A DNA stretch of 6,823 bases from Methanosarcinales archaeon (GCA_009618475.1 WJOV01000042.1:1-6823), one strand, 5' to 3'; positions 1 to 5,644 are shown, counted from the stretch's first letter. Made by a program: numbers and translations. The notes: generated by a model from the letters alone, not told the origin.

Positions 1-43
1 AAAACGAAGTTTTTGGATGTATATTATCGGATTGGAACCACCC

Positions 44-56
44 ATGGCTTAGCCAT
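44..56. other. Stem-loop with the kamA stop codon in its loop
   Basis: ATGGC-TTA-GCCAT is a perfect 5-bp stem whose 3-nt loop is the kamA stop codon (TAA on the minus strand). No T-run follows on the minus strand, so it is a weak terminator candidate. A further AAAAC-GAA-GTTTT repeat sits at 1-13. Together they mark the 3' boundary of the kamA transcript region. Confidence 0.25.
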
Positions 57-1221
57 AGCTAACAATTGATTTGCACCCGAAGGGTGCTTTCTTGTTGGGT
101 TTATTATTTTTACCTTCACTGCCTTCTAACTCATCCAGCCACCCGGCGGTTTTATTTATCTTCCTCTTAAAGAATTTCCCGATATTCGCAGGGTCTTTTG
201 CCTGGTGGTATTTGAAATAGATATAATTATCCATAATCCCCACAATCTCTATCTTGCCAGCCTGATGTGACATGATATACTTGAACCGTTTACTGTGCCC
301 GTTAAGCTTCTTCTTTGCGTTCTCAACGATTTCGTAGCCCTTGAACAAAGGAACTTGAAAATTACTCCTCACTCGCTTTACAGGTCGGCACTGGAAAACA
401 TAATAGGGGTTAACACCGATGCGGACAAGTTTATTTTGCAATTCAGCTAAGATTTCAGGATTATCATTCACTCCCTTTAGTAAAACGGTTTGATTGTTCA
501 CTATCACATCGGAGCGAAAGAGTGAATCAACAGCGTCAGTGGCTTTCTGCGTAATTTCTCTTGGGTGGTTAAAATGAGTTACCACGTATATTTTTTTATT
601 TTCCCGTGTGTTATTTTCCAGTAAAGTCAATAACTCTTCGTCTTCCAGGATTCTATCGGGAAATGTCACTGGAACTTTAGTTCCAAATCGTATGAAATCT
701 AAATGCGGGATAGTTGAAAGCCGCTCTAAGAATTCTCCAATTACTTTAGTTTGTAAAACAAAGGGGTCGCCACCGCTTATAAGCACATTATTAATCTCTT
801 TATGCTTCTCGACATAATTTGCCGCATCGTTAAATCTACGCACTATCTCTTCATTTGATAGCCCAACCATTCTTTTTCTGAAACAAAATCTACAATAAGC
901 AGCGCATCTATTTGTTGCTAAAATCAGGGCTGTTTGCGCATACTTGTGCTGCAGACCGGACATTTTTGTATTTTCACGCTCACCACTTGTATCGTATGAA
1001 CCTAACGTATCTAACTCTCCCTCAGAAGGAATTGCCATCCTTCTAATAGGGTCGTCAGGGTCATTTCTATCAATTAGAGACAGATAATATCGCGTAATAC
1101 GCATAGGGTGCCTCTCTATAATTTCTCGTAATTGCTTCTCCGCTTCAGGAGTTAATTCTATATATTCCCTCAACTGCTCAATAGTGCATATACATTCTTC
1201 AAGGTCATCTTCCCATGTCAT
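49..1221 (-). CDS. KamA-family radical SAM protein (lysine 2,3-aminomutase-like, substrate uncertain)
   Basis: A 390-aa cytoplasmic enzyme homologous along its length to PLP-dependent radical SAM aminomutases, which move an alpha-amino group to the beta carbon. The [4Fe-4S]/SAM motif CAAYCRFC has cysteines 106, 110 and 113, followed by Arg115, which matches the carboxylate-binding Arg134 of clostridial lysine 2,3-aminomutase (LAM). SGGDP is at 149-153 and THFNHP at about 215-220. Lys323 in SHQAGK replaces the usual PGGGGK PLP lysine. The two aspartates that hold the lysine side chain in LAM (D293, D330) align with Arg279 and Ile316, so lysine may not be the substrate. The tail is Lys/Asn-rich. 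I chose ATG 1221: homology to LAM begins here, and the 26 codons from a possible TTG at 1299 lie almost wholly inside the inserted IS. No ablB is present. The family call is firm; the substrate is open. Confidence 0.9.
   Translation of the reverse strand: MTWEDDLEECICTIEQLREYIELTPEAEKQLREIIERHPMRITRYYLSLIDRNDPDDPIRRMAIPSEGELDTLGSYDTSGERENTKMSGLQHKYAQTALILATNRCAAYCRFCFRKRMVGLSNEEIVRRFNDAANYVEKHKEINNVLISGGDPFVLQTKVIGEFLERLSTIPHLDFIRFGTKVPVTFPDRILEDEELLTLLENNTRENKKIYVVTHFNHPREITQKATDAVDSLFRSDVIVNNQTVLLKGVNDNPEILAELQNKLVRIGVNPYYVFQCRPVKRVRSNFQVPLFKGYEIVENAKKKLNGHSKRFKYIMSHQAGKIEIVGIMDNYIYFKYHQAKDPANIGKFFKRKINKTAGWLDELEGSEGKNNKPNKKAPFGCKSIVSYG
73..87. terminator. GC-rich perfect stem-loop in the 3' end of kamA
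   Basis: GCACCC-GAA-GGGTGC forms a perfect 6-bp stem with a 3-nt loop inside the low-complexity C-terminal codons of kamA. On the plus strand it is followed by TTTCTT, so it could help stop a rightward transcript from a gene beyond the left edge, or structure the kamA mRNA end. The role is an inference. Confidence 0.3.
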
Positions 1222-1223
1222 AC

Positions 1224-1229
1224 TATACA
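1224..1229. repeat. Target-site duplication TATACA, kamA side
   Basis: TATACA directly abuts the left IS terminus and is repeated exactly at 3279-3284 abutting the right terminus. A perfect 6-bp duplication suits an IS1634/IS4-type element and suggests the insertion is not ancient. It lies 2 bases upstream of the kamA ATG. Confidence 0.9.
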
Positions 1230-1242
1230 CTTGACTTTCGGA
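1230..1242 (+). repeat. IS left terminal inverted repeat (13 bp)
   Basis: CTTGACTTTCGGA is identical to the reverse complement of 3266-3278. Matching breaks down immediately inward of base 1242. Confidence 0.92.
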
Positions 1243-1244
1243 AT

Positions 1245-1252
1245 TATATAAA
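1245..1252 (-). promoter_or_regulatory. Outward TATA box at the IS end, facing kamA
   Basis: TTTATATA on the minus strand lies just inside the left inverted repeat, 23 bases before the kamA ATG at 1221. That spacing puts a predicted archaeal transcription start at or within a few bases of the ATG, giving a leaderless kamA mRNA. The bases upstream (CCTCAA) are a poor BRE, so strength is uncertain. The native sequence, reconstructed without the IS, has an A/T-rich box at the same 23-base distance (see 3300-3307). Confidence 0.5.
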
Positions 1253-1349
1253 TTGAGGAAAAAATTAACAGCACCATTTTCCCCCTCACCGTCTTTCAAT
1301 TTTCCATAGGCGACATTTCAGGTATTCTGTGAAATGCTGTATAAAAGAG

Positions 1350-3038
1350 CTAATGTAACTTTGTACTGACTAACTTCTTATACCGCATCAGATCCAATAC
1401 ATCAAACATCGCCTTCTGCTCCTCATTCATGTCATTAAGGAGACATAACCTCTTATCCACATCATAAAATTTGATAACGGAGAGTTGAACATCAGAAAGC
1501 TCCTCTATCATCCTTTCAAGGCTCAATTTAATGCCAGCCCTCTGTAATTTGCGTTTCAGGAGCAGTAATAGCATCAATGCGAGAACACAACAAAAAACAT
1601 GCACCCTTATCTTCTGGTCCGTCCAGTGGTACACGGGCTCTAGGCTGATCATTATTGGGCTCTTCATCCTTTTGAAGTCATCTTCTATCTTAGCTTTACC
1701 CCGATAAAACCTTATTATCTGCGTGGTACTCCATTCGTGATTATTCGTGAAAAGAATCGTTTTTCCAAACGATTTAAGCTTCTCGTTGTAGACGGTTTTG
1801 TTCATCGCGTAATCAAGCGTTATGTTACCCTCTTCTTCGCCGACCACAACATTGAAAAGCCCATCAGGAGCTTTTGCCTGTATCTTTTCCGCTTTCTTCT
1901 CAATCGCCGACTTTGTTCTGTATCTTCGCCGTCCTATCTTCGATTCGAGCTCCTCAAACTCCTTTTTCCTCTTGTCAATACTCTTTATGAAGGTTTTCAG
2001 GTTCCTATTATAAAGTTTCTGCTCGTAAGTCACAACAACTGTCCTTTCCGCACCCAAAGCTTCTTCTCGCGTGCGATAAGCGTATATATCATCCTTTTTC
2101 TTATCTTCTTCTCCATTTTCCATTGGAACCAACTGGAATTTCTCCAGCGGTATTTCCAGAAAATGCTTGTAGTCATAGGGCTTGAGCGATCCAACGAAAT
2201 AATAAGGGGTGTCGTCAAGCAGTTTCATGCTAGCTTTGGAGTTATTTCCTTTGTCAAAGACTATCGTGACTTTATCTACGTTTTTGGAGAACATTACTAA
2301 CCTGTCTGCGAGTTTACTGATGATTTCAGGGAATTTTTTTGCGTCATGCCTGTTCCCTTCGTAGGTCTGGTGCATAAGCGGGATTCCACCATCTTTTGTA
2401 ACAAGCAGAGCGAGATTAATCTGATTCAAATCGAAGCGTTTAGCCTTGCTTTTACCCCTTTTTGGTAGTTCATTGCCCTCGTGTTCCTGGATAAAGGTGT
2501 AGAAATTGGTAATATCATACAACAGGCACTCAGTATTGAGGTCGTATAGCTCTATAATCCTATAACTGAGTTCTTTTTCAATCTGTTCAATCGCTTCCTC
2601 GCTCAGATATTCCATGTGTTCCCAAAAAACCTGGCTCGTGAGTTTTTCCGGCGGAATCCTCAAAATGAAAGGGAGAATGGTTCTTTCATACCACCTTCTT
2701 ATTCCTCTTTTGCTTCTCGGATATAACGCCCTATTCACGGTAATAATGTGAAGATATTCCCCGACAGAGAAGCCCTGCTCCCTTTTCTTTGTGTGCCTGT
2801 TGATTGTTTCGATTAGCCTAATCTCCTCTGTTATTTGATGTATTGCCAGCGGCGCCGCAAATTTGTATCTGCGGTGGTATTCGGTTTCTTCTTTATCCAG
2901 ACCGATTAGTATTTTGAATAATTTCTCAGCAGAGCCTACGTATTTAACAATGGACGTCTTAGGAACTCCATTCACTCGATGCGTCTCGGCGATGGAAAGA
3001 TATGTCTTCCCCGCCACCTTCTTCTTGACGAAATGCAT
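1350..3038 (-). CDS. IS1634/IS4-superfamily DDE transposase
   Basis: A 562-aa transposase that cuts and joins the ends of the surrounding element. The N-terminal part (about 1-45, with GKTYLSIAETHR and IVKYVG) is typical of IS1634-type proteins. The RNase H-like catalytic core shows Asp175 in LLYDITNFYT, Asp262 in IVFDKGNNSK, and Glu452 in the YRGKAKIEDDF signature (Y445, R446, K448, E452). These form the expected DDE triad of the IS4 clan. A lysine/glutamate-rich insertion (about 340-390, probably helical) separates the second Asp from the Glu, and a hydrophobic stretch (about 482-494) follows it. Length is normal for the family and there is no frameshift. The ATG at 3038 follows a TATA box by about 27 bases with no Shine-Dalgarno, so the message is probably leaderless. 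It is co-oriented with kamA, so read-through into kamA is possible. Confidence 0.93.
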   Translation of the reverse strand: MHFVKKKVAGKTYLSIAETHRVNGVPKTSIVKYVGSAEKLFKILIGLDKEETEYHRRYKFAAPLAIHQITEEIRLIETINRHTKKREQGFSVGEYLHIITVNRALYPRSKRGIRRWYERTILPFILRIPPEKLTSQVFWEHMEYLSEEAIEQIEKELSYRIIELYDLNTECLLYDITNFYTFIQEHEGNELPKRGKSKAKRFDLNQINLALLVTKDGGIPLMHQTYEGNRHDAKKFPEIISKLADRLVMFSKNVDKVTIVFDKGNNSKASMKLLDDTPYYFVGSLKPYDYKHFLEIPLEKFQLVPMENGEEDKKKDDIYAYRTREEALGAERTVVVTYEQKLYNRNLKTFIKSIDKRKKEFEELESKIGRRRYRTKSAIEKKAEKIQAKAPDGLFNVVVGEEEGNITLDYAMNKTVYNEKLKSFGKTILFTNNHEWSTTQIIRFYRGKAKIEDDFKRMKSPIMISLEPVYHWTDQKIRVHVFCCVLALMLLLLLKRKLQRAGIKLSLERMIEELSDVQLSVIKFYDVDKRLCLLNDMNEEQKAMFDVLDLMRYKKLVSTKLH

Positions 3039-3060
3039 AAATTATTTTAGTCATTACATG

Positions 3061-3074
3061 CTTATAAACTTTCC
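3061..3074 (-). promoter_or_regulatory. Archaeal BRE/TATA promoter of the transposase
   Basis: On the minus strand, GGAAAG followed by TTTATAAG (box at 3061-3068) resembles a purine-rich BRE plus TATA box. The box centre is about 27 bases from the transposase ATG, predicting initiation at or very near the start codon. Confidence 0.6.
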
Positions 3075-3265
3075 TATTTTATTGCTTAAAAATGGATAAA
3101 TTGCAGTTTACGCGAATTCTATTACAACTTATTCAAGCACAATTTTTAGTCAGTACATTTAGGTACGAATGAAATATAAGATATGGCCTCCTGTGGCGTA
3201 TTTCCGTTAAAAAATGGCGGATAACCCCCTCAAATGGAAAATTATTTAAGTGCTAAATTACTATC

Positions 3266-3278
3266 TCCGAAAGTCAAG
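3266..3278 (-). repeat. IS right terminal inverted repeat (13 bp)
   Basis: TCCGAAAGTCAAG on the plus strand is the exact complement of the left terminus at 1230-1242, and the duplicated target TATACA follows at once. Confidence 0.92.
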
Positions 3279-3284
3279 TATACA
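3279..3284. repeat. Target-site duplication TATACA, tRNA side
   Basis: Exact copy of 1224-1229, directly outside the right IS terminus. The rejoined target reads TCATACTATACACTATGA, an imperfect palindrome, which explains why similarity between the two flanks extends beyond the true inverted repeats. Confidence 0.9.
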
Positions 3285-3299
3285 CTATGATATACTCTT

Positions 3300-3307
3300 T
3301 AATTAAT
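3300..3307 (-). promoter_or_regulatory. Stranded native kamA TATA-like box
   Basis: If the IS and one target copy are removed, base 3285 joins the bases next to the kamA ATG. The minus-strand ATTAATTA here, within a run of A/T, then falls 23 bases upstream of that ATG, correct spacing for a leaderless archaeal promoter. The IS now separates it from kamA by about 2 kb. The sequence match to a TATA box is only moderate. Confidence 0.4.
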
Positions 3308-3351
3308 ATTTACTCTTTTTACTCACCATTCTCACTATAAAGTTATATGCA

Positions 3352-3364
3352 CGAAACTTTAAGT
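3352..3364 (+). promoter_or_regulatory. BRE/TATA promoter of tRNA-Lys and the FAD dehydrogenase
   Basis: CGAAA followed by CTTTAAGT resembles an archaeal BRE plus TATA box. The box centre is about 28 bases before the first base of the tRNA, the normal distance for a start at or just before its 5' end. No other promoter can fit between the tRNA and the downstream gene, so it probably drives both. An alternative TATA (TTATATG, 3343-3349) is farther from the tRNA. Confidence 0.5.
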
Positions 3365-3388
3365 AACTGTGTGCATAAAATTAAAGAT

Positions 3389-3462
3389 GGGCCGGTAGCT
3401 CAGAAAGGCAGAGCAGCAGGCTCTTAACCTGCCCGTCGGGGGTTCAAATCCCTCCCGGCTCG
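3389..3462 (+). tRNA. tRNA-Lys (anticodon CUU)
   Basis: A complete cloverleaf. The acceptor stem is GGGCCGG with CCGGCTC, with one G-U pair at 2-71. The D stem is GCTC/GAGC (3398-3401, 3411-3414). The anticodon stem is GCAGG/CCTGC with loop CTCTTAA, giving anticodon CTT at 3423-3425, which reads AAG lysine codons. The variable loop has 5 nt. The T stem is GGGGG/CCCTC with loop TTCAAAT. The discriminator is G at 3462 and CCA is not encoded, so it is added after processing. There is no intron. The next gene begins 11 bases after the discriminator. Confidence 0.96.
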
Positions 3463-3473
3463 TTGATTGAAAA

Positions 3474-4904
3474 ATGAAACAGGACTATTACGATGTAATC
3501 ATAGTAGGAGCAGGACCTGCGGGGCTATTTGCTGCGAATGAATTAAAAGACAAGTGGATAGGACACGAAGGTCGGAAGGTCCTGGTGATAGAGAAGGGCA
3601 AGGACGTAGAGGAGCGGCATTGCCAGATGGAAGAGTTTGGGAATTGCGTTCAATGCAATGAATGTAATATAATGTGTGGAGTGGGCGGTGCAGGGACGTT
3701 TTCCGATGGCACGTTAAATCTCAGACCTGACGTAGGTGGTGACCTTGCAGAATTTTGTAATCAGGATACAGCATGGCAGCTTGTGAACGAGGTGGACCGC
3801 GTGTTTCTTGAGCATGGCATGTCTGACGAGCTGTATAAAGGCAACGAGGAGGATATAGAAGAGTTGAAGAGGCGAGCAGCTTCGGTTGGTGCCAATTTCA
3901 TAGAAATAAATCAAAGACACATAGGGTCGGATAAAACGAAAGGAGTGATAAGATCGTTTAAAAACAGTTTGGTGGAGCACGGTATTGAATTTATGCTGAA
4001 TACCCGCGTTGCTGACATTATCATAGAAGAGGAAGAAAAGAGCGCGGGTGGAAAAGGGACAAGTGTGTGCAGAGGCGTGATAACGGATAAAGGAGCGGAA
4101 ATAAGGGGTGGATGCATATTGTTAGCGCCTGGAAGAGTAGGTGCTTCATGGGTCGAGAAGATGATAAAAGAGCATGAACTAGAAGCGGAATATGCGGGCA
4201 TAGACGTTGGCGTAAGGGTAGAGGTGCCTGCGATAACCATGAATCCCGTGACAAAGATAAACCGCGACCCGAAGTTTCATATAAGGACGAAGCGGTATGA
4301 CGATTTTGCAAGGACGTTCTGCACTAACGAGTGTGGATTTGTGGTTAAGGAAGTGTATGACGATTTTATAGGTGTAAATGGGCATTCAATGAGGAGTAAA
4401 AAGTCAGAGAACACTAATTTCGCATTCCTCGTGAAAATTGAGCTTACAAAACCGGTTGAAAATACCACTAAATACGGACGGTCAATAGCAAAGTTGGCGA
4501 CCACGATAGGCGGAGGAAAGCCGATAATACAGCGAATAGGCGACTTGAGACGGGGGAGAAGGTCATCGTGGGAGGGAATAGAGCGGAATTTAGTGAGAAA
4601 CACGCTGACGGACGTTACTCCCGGTGATATTTCGATGGCGCTGCCGCACCGAATCACGATGGACATCATAGAAGGATTGGAGAAACTGAATGAGATTATA
4701 CCCGGTGTTGCTTCGGATTCCACTTTGCTCTACGCGCCGGAGATAAAGTTCTACGCAATGCGGATAACCGTGGATAAGAATATGGAGACCTCGGTGAAGA
4801 ATCTTTTTGCCGCTGGTGACGGTGCAGGGCTGTCAAGGGACATAGTTAATGCGGCAGCTACGGGCGTGCTTGCGGCGAGAGGCGTGATGAAACATACTTT
4901 ATGA
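3474..4904 (+). CDS. FAD-dependent dehydrogenase, COG2509-like
   Basis: A 476-aa soluble flavoprotein of the uncharacterised FAD-dependent dehydrogenase group. The N-terminal dinucleotide fold has GAGPAG at 12-17, with an acidic strand end (VIEKGKD, 39-45). The family hallmark GVGGAGTFSDG is at about 70-80. The C-terminal FAD contact LFAAGDGAGLSRDIVNAAA is at about 445-463, after APEIKFYAMR. Just before the hallmark, Cys59, 62, 65 and 69 are spaced CxxCxxCxxxC, as in a [4Fe-4S] ferredoxin site, which would suggest electron transfer between a cluster and flavin. Substrate and partner are unknown. The start is fixed by an in-frame TGA at 3468-3470, two codons upstream of the ATG. No Shine-Dalgarno is present in the 11-base gap after the tRNA, so translation probably uses a near-leaderless message released by tRNA 3' processing. 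It converges on the zinc-finger gene. Confidence 0.87.
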   Translation: MKQDYYDVIIVGAGPAGLFAANELKDKWIGHEGRKVLVIEKGKDVEERHCQMEEFGNCVQCNECNIMCGVGGAGTFSDGTLNLRPDVGGDLAEFCNQDTAWQLVNEVDRVFLEHGMSDELYKGNEEDIEELKRRAASVGANFIEINQRHIGSDKTKGVIRSFKNSLVEHGIEFMLNTRVADIIIEEEEKSAGGKGTSVCRGVITDKGAEIRGGCILLAPGRVGASWVEKMIKEHELEAEYAGIDVGVRVEVPAITMNPVTKINRDPKFHIRTKRYDDFARTFCTNECGFVVKEVYDDFIGVNGHSMRSKKSENTNFAFLVKIELTKPVENTTKYGRSIAKLATTIGGGKPIIQRIGDLRRGRRSSWEGIERNLVRNTLTDVTPGDISMALPHRITMDIIEGLEKLNEIIPGVASDSTLLYAPEIKFYAMRITVDKNMETSVKNLFAAGDGAGLSRDIVNAAATGVLAARGVMKHTL

Positions 4905-4909
4905 ACTTA

Positions 4910-4935
4910 TCACGGAATCCTTCCGGGTGATTTTT
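4910..4935 (+). terminator. Stem-loop plus T-run after the FAD dehydrogenase
   Basis: CGGAA-TCC-TTCCG (4913-4925) forms a 5-bp stem, extended by TCA/TGA across a two-base GG bulge, followed by TTTTT. It starts 6 bases after the stop codon and lies in the 44-base gap between the convergent genes, so it probably ends the tRNA-Lys/FAD dehydrogenase transcript. Confidence 0.6.
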
Positions 4936-4948
4936 CAAGAACGAAAAC

Positions 4949-5200
4949 TTATCCCGGTATTGCCGCCTTAAAGTTCAGCTCACCAGCAAAAATTTTCTGC
5001 ATTTTGACTTTTTCCTCGCTAACCTCTTTTAATATCTCGTTAATCCGGTCCACCGTATCTATCGAATAATATCTTTCTCCGCATTGCTTGCAAACCCATG
5101 CTGGCACATCTTTTACCACCACCACTTTTCCAGCTACTTTTTTAATTACCTCGGCTTTTTTTACCTCCATTTCTCCACCACAAAGGCTGCACGGTTCCAT
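4949..5200 (-). CDS. YgiT/MqsA-type zinc-finger antitoxin, short form
   Basis: An 83-aa protein with two CxxC knuckles, Cys4/Cys7 (PCSLCGGEME) and Cys37/Cys40 (WVCKQCGERYYS), separated by a beta-rich KVAGKVVVVKDVP segment. This is the layout of the zinc-binding N-terminal domain of MqsA/YgiT-type antitoxins. A helical tail follows (about 46-68). It lacks the C-terminal helix-turn-helix of full MqsA, like many short archaeal and bacterial versions that pair with an upstream DUF4258-type toxin. The start is secured by a strong Shine-Dalgarno, and the ATG directly abuts the TAA of the upstream toxin relic, as in a translationally coupled toxin-antitoxin operon. Because that toxin is broken, this appears to be an orphan antitoxin, possibly retained by chance or as protection against a related toxin elsewhere. 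Confidence 0.85.
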   Translation of the reverse strand: MEPCSLCGGEMEVKKAEVIKKVAGKVVVVKDVPAWVCKQCGERYYSIDTVDRINEILKEVSEEKVKMQKIFAGELNFKAAIPG

Positions 5201-5327
5201 TTATTCCACCTCCTTTTTTCTAAACCTGTAATCTACCCACTTCGCAGCGTCAGGCTCGTATGTTGTTCATTACTATTCTTATATGTTCTTTACATAAAGC
5301 TGCGAGCACATGGATTGGTCTTGAACT
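5201..5327 (-). pseudogene. Frameshifted C-terminal relic of a DUF4258-like toxin
   Basis: Reading upstream of the antitoxin on the minus strand, one frame ends YEPDAAKWVDYRFRKKEVE with its TAA directly followed by the antitoxin ATG. That frame hits stops before the two Thr codons preceding YEPD. The other frame continues the protein upstream as RPIHVLAALCKEHIRIVM. Dropping one A at about 5267 joins them into RIVM-TT-YEPD. The combined 41 residues have the pattern I expect for the C-terminal half of DUF4258/HicA-sized toxins in YgiT operons: an RPxHV strand, an IRIV strand, TxYEPD, then KW and an Arg/Lys tail. No start codon or N-terminal half is visible; that space is taken by the promoter region of the divergent gene. 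The toxin is therefore truncated and frameshifted. The family name is from pattern memory and needs a profile search. Confidence 0.6.
5206..5213 (-). promoter_or_regulatory. Strong Shine-Dalgarno of the zinc-finger gene
   Basis: GGAGGTGG lies 5 bases before the ATG at 5200, inside the last codons (E-V-E) of the toxin relic. It fixes the start and contrasts with the leaderless-type starts elsewhere in the window. Confidence 0.8.
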
Positions 5328-5330
5328 AAA

Positions 5331-5340
5331 AAATATAAGG
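5331..5340 (+). promoter_or_regulatory. Candidate TATA box of the DUF131 gene
   Basis: AAATATAA (5331-5338) followed by GG lies about 34 bases before the ATG at 5369, predicting a start near 5361 and an 8-base leader without a Shine-Dalgarno. A second A/T-rich run at 5353-5362 is too close to serve. The area is A-rich, so the call is tentative. Confidence 0.35.
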
Positions 5341-5368
5341 AAAAAGAAGAAAAATATAATAAAAGCCG

Positions 5369-5644
5369 ATGAAGATAGTATCATTGGGTCTCTTGCTCGT
5401 GTTCATAGGAATTCTGGTCATCATCGCAGGGATAGTTAGCATGGCTTATCAAGCCTGGAAGACTGGAACTGGGGGCATGGAAAAGCCCGAAGCAGGCGTG
5501 AGAGGCGGTGGCGTCATTATGATAGGTCCGATACCCATTATATTTGGCACTGACGTTTCCGCATTAAAAATCGTGATGATTTTGGCGATTGTGTTGATGG
5601 CTATTGTGGTTATTCTCTTTATTCTTCCATTGAGGATGTTGTAG
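5369..5644 (+). CDS. DUF131-like small membrane protein
   Basis: A 91-aa archaeal membrane protein of unknown function. Two hydrophobic helices (about 4-26 and 66-88) flank a short loop. The conserved core GGGVIMIGPIPIIFGTD (46-62) is the signature of the DUF131/TIGR00304 family. Length is normal for the family. A topology with both ends on the same side and the Gly/Pro motif close to the membrane is likely. The gene is divergent from the toxin-antitoxin relic and convergent with the lipoprotein, so it appears to be a single-gene unit. No function can be assigned; the motif makes the family call fairly firm. Confidence 0.8.
   Translation: MKIVSLGLLLVFIGILVIIAGIVSMAYQAWKTGTGGMEKPEAGVRGGGVIMIGPIPIIFGTDVSALKIVMILAIVLMAIVVILFILPLRML

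Larger units (their letters stand above)
1230..3278 (-). mobile_element. Complete IS1634-family-like insertion sequence, 2,049 bp
   Basis: The ends are defined by perfect 13-bp inverted repeats (CTTGACTTTCGGA at 1230 and its complement ending at 3278) and a perfect TATACA duplication outside both. The element contains one intact transposase gene on the minus strand, a 240-bp leader (3039-3278) and a 120-bp trailer (1230-1349). The leader holds the transposase promoter and otherwise no gene I can support. The trailer holds a weak hairpin (1314-1336) and an outward TATA box. The octamer CCCCCTCA occurs at a similar distance from each end (1281-1288 and 3225-3232, same orientation). Transposase, repeats and duplication are all intact, so the copy could be active. 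The family assignment rests on the transposase type and the duplication length; the exact IS name is unknown. Confidence 0.93.

Noticed and set aside
49..1221. ablA of the N-epsilon-acetyl-beta-lysine osmolyte pathway
   Set aside because: The lysine side-chain aspartates are missing and no ablB acetyltransferase lies next to it in the window.
1314..1336. CATTTCA/TGAAATG hairpin as the transposase terminator
   Set aside because: The 7-bp stem is A/T-rich with a 9-nt loop and no T-run on the minus strand; too weak to call.
1737..2300. 187-aa open frame on the plus strand
   Set aside because: It lies wholly antisense to the catalytic part of the transposase and shows no recognisable motif.
1219..3290. 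A longer 25-bp inverted repeat (22 of 25 matching) as the IS terminus
   Set aside because: Only the inner 13 bp match perfectly. The outer part includes the TATACA direct duplication, and its inverted similarity comes from the palindromic target site.
3389..3462. tRNA-Pyl or suppressor tRNA, given the lysine-metabolism neighbour
   Set aside because: The anticodon loop CTCTTAA gives CTT, and the D and T arms and variable loop are canonical for an elongator tRNA-Lys.
3911..4723. Several 70-150 aa open frames on the minus strand
   Set aside because: All are antisense to the FAD dehydrogenase, whose frame carries clear family motifs.
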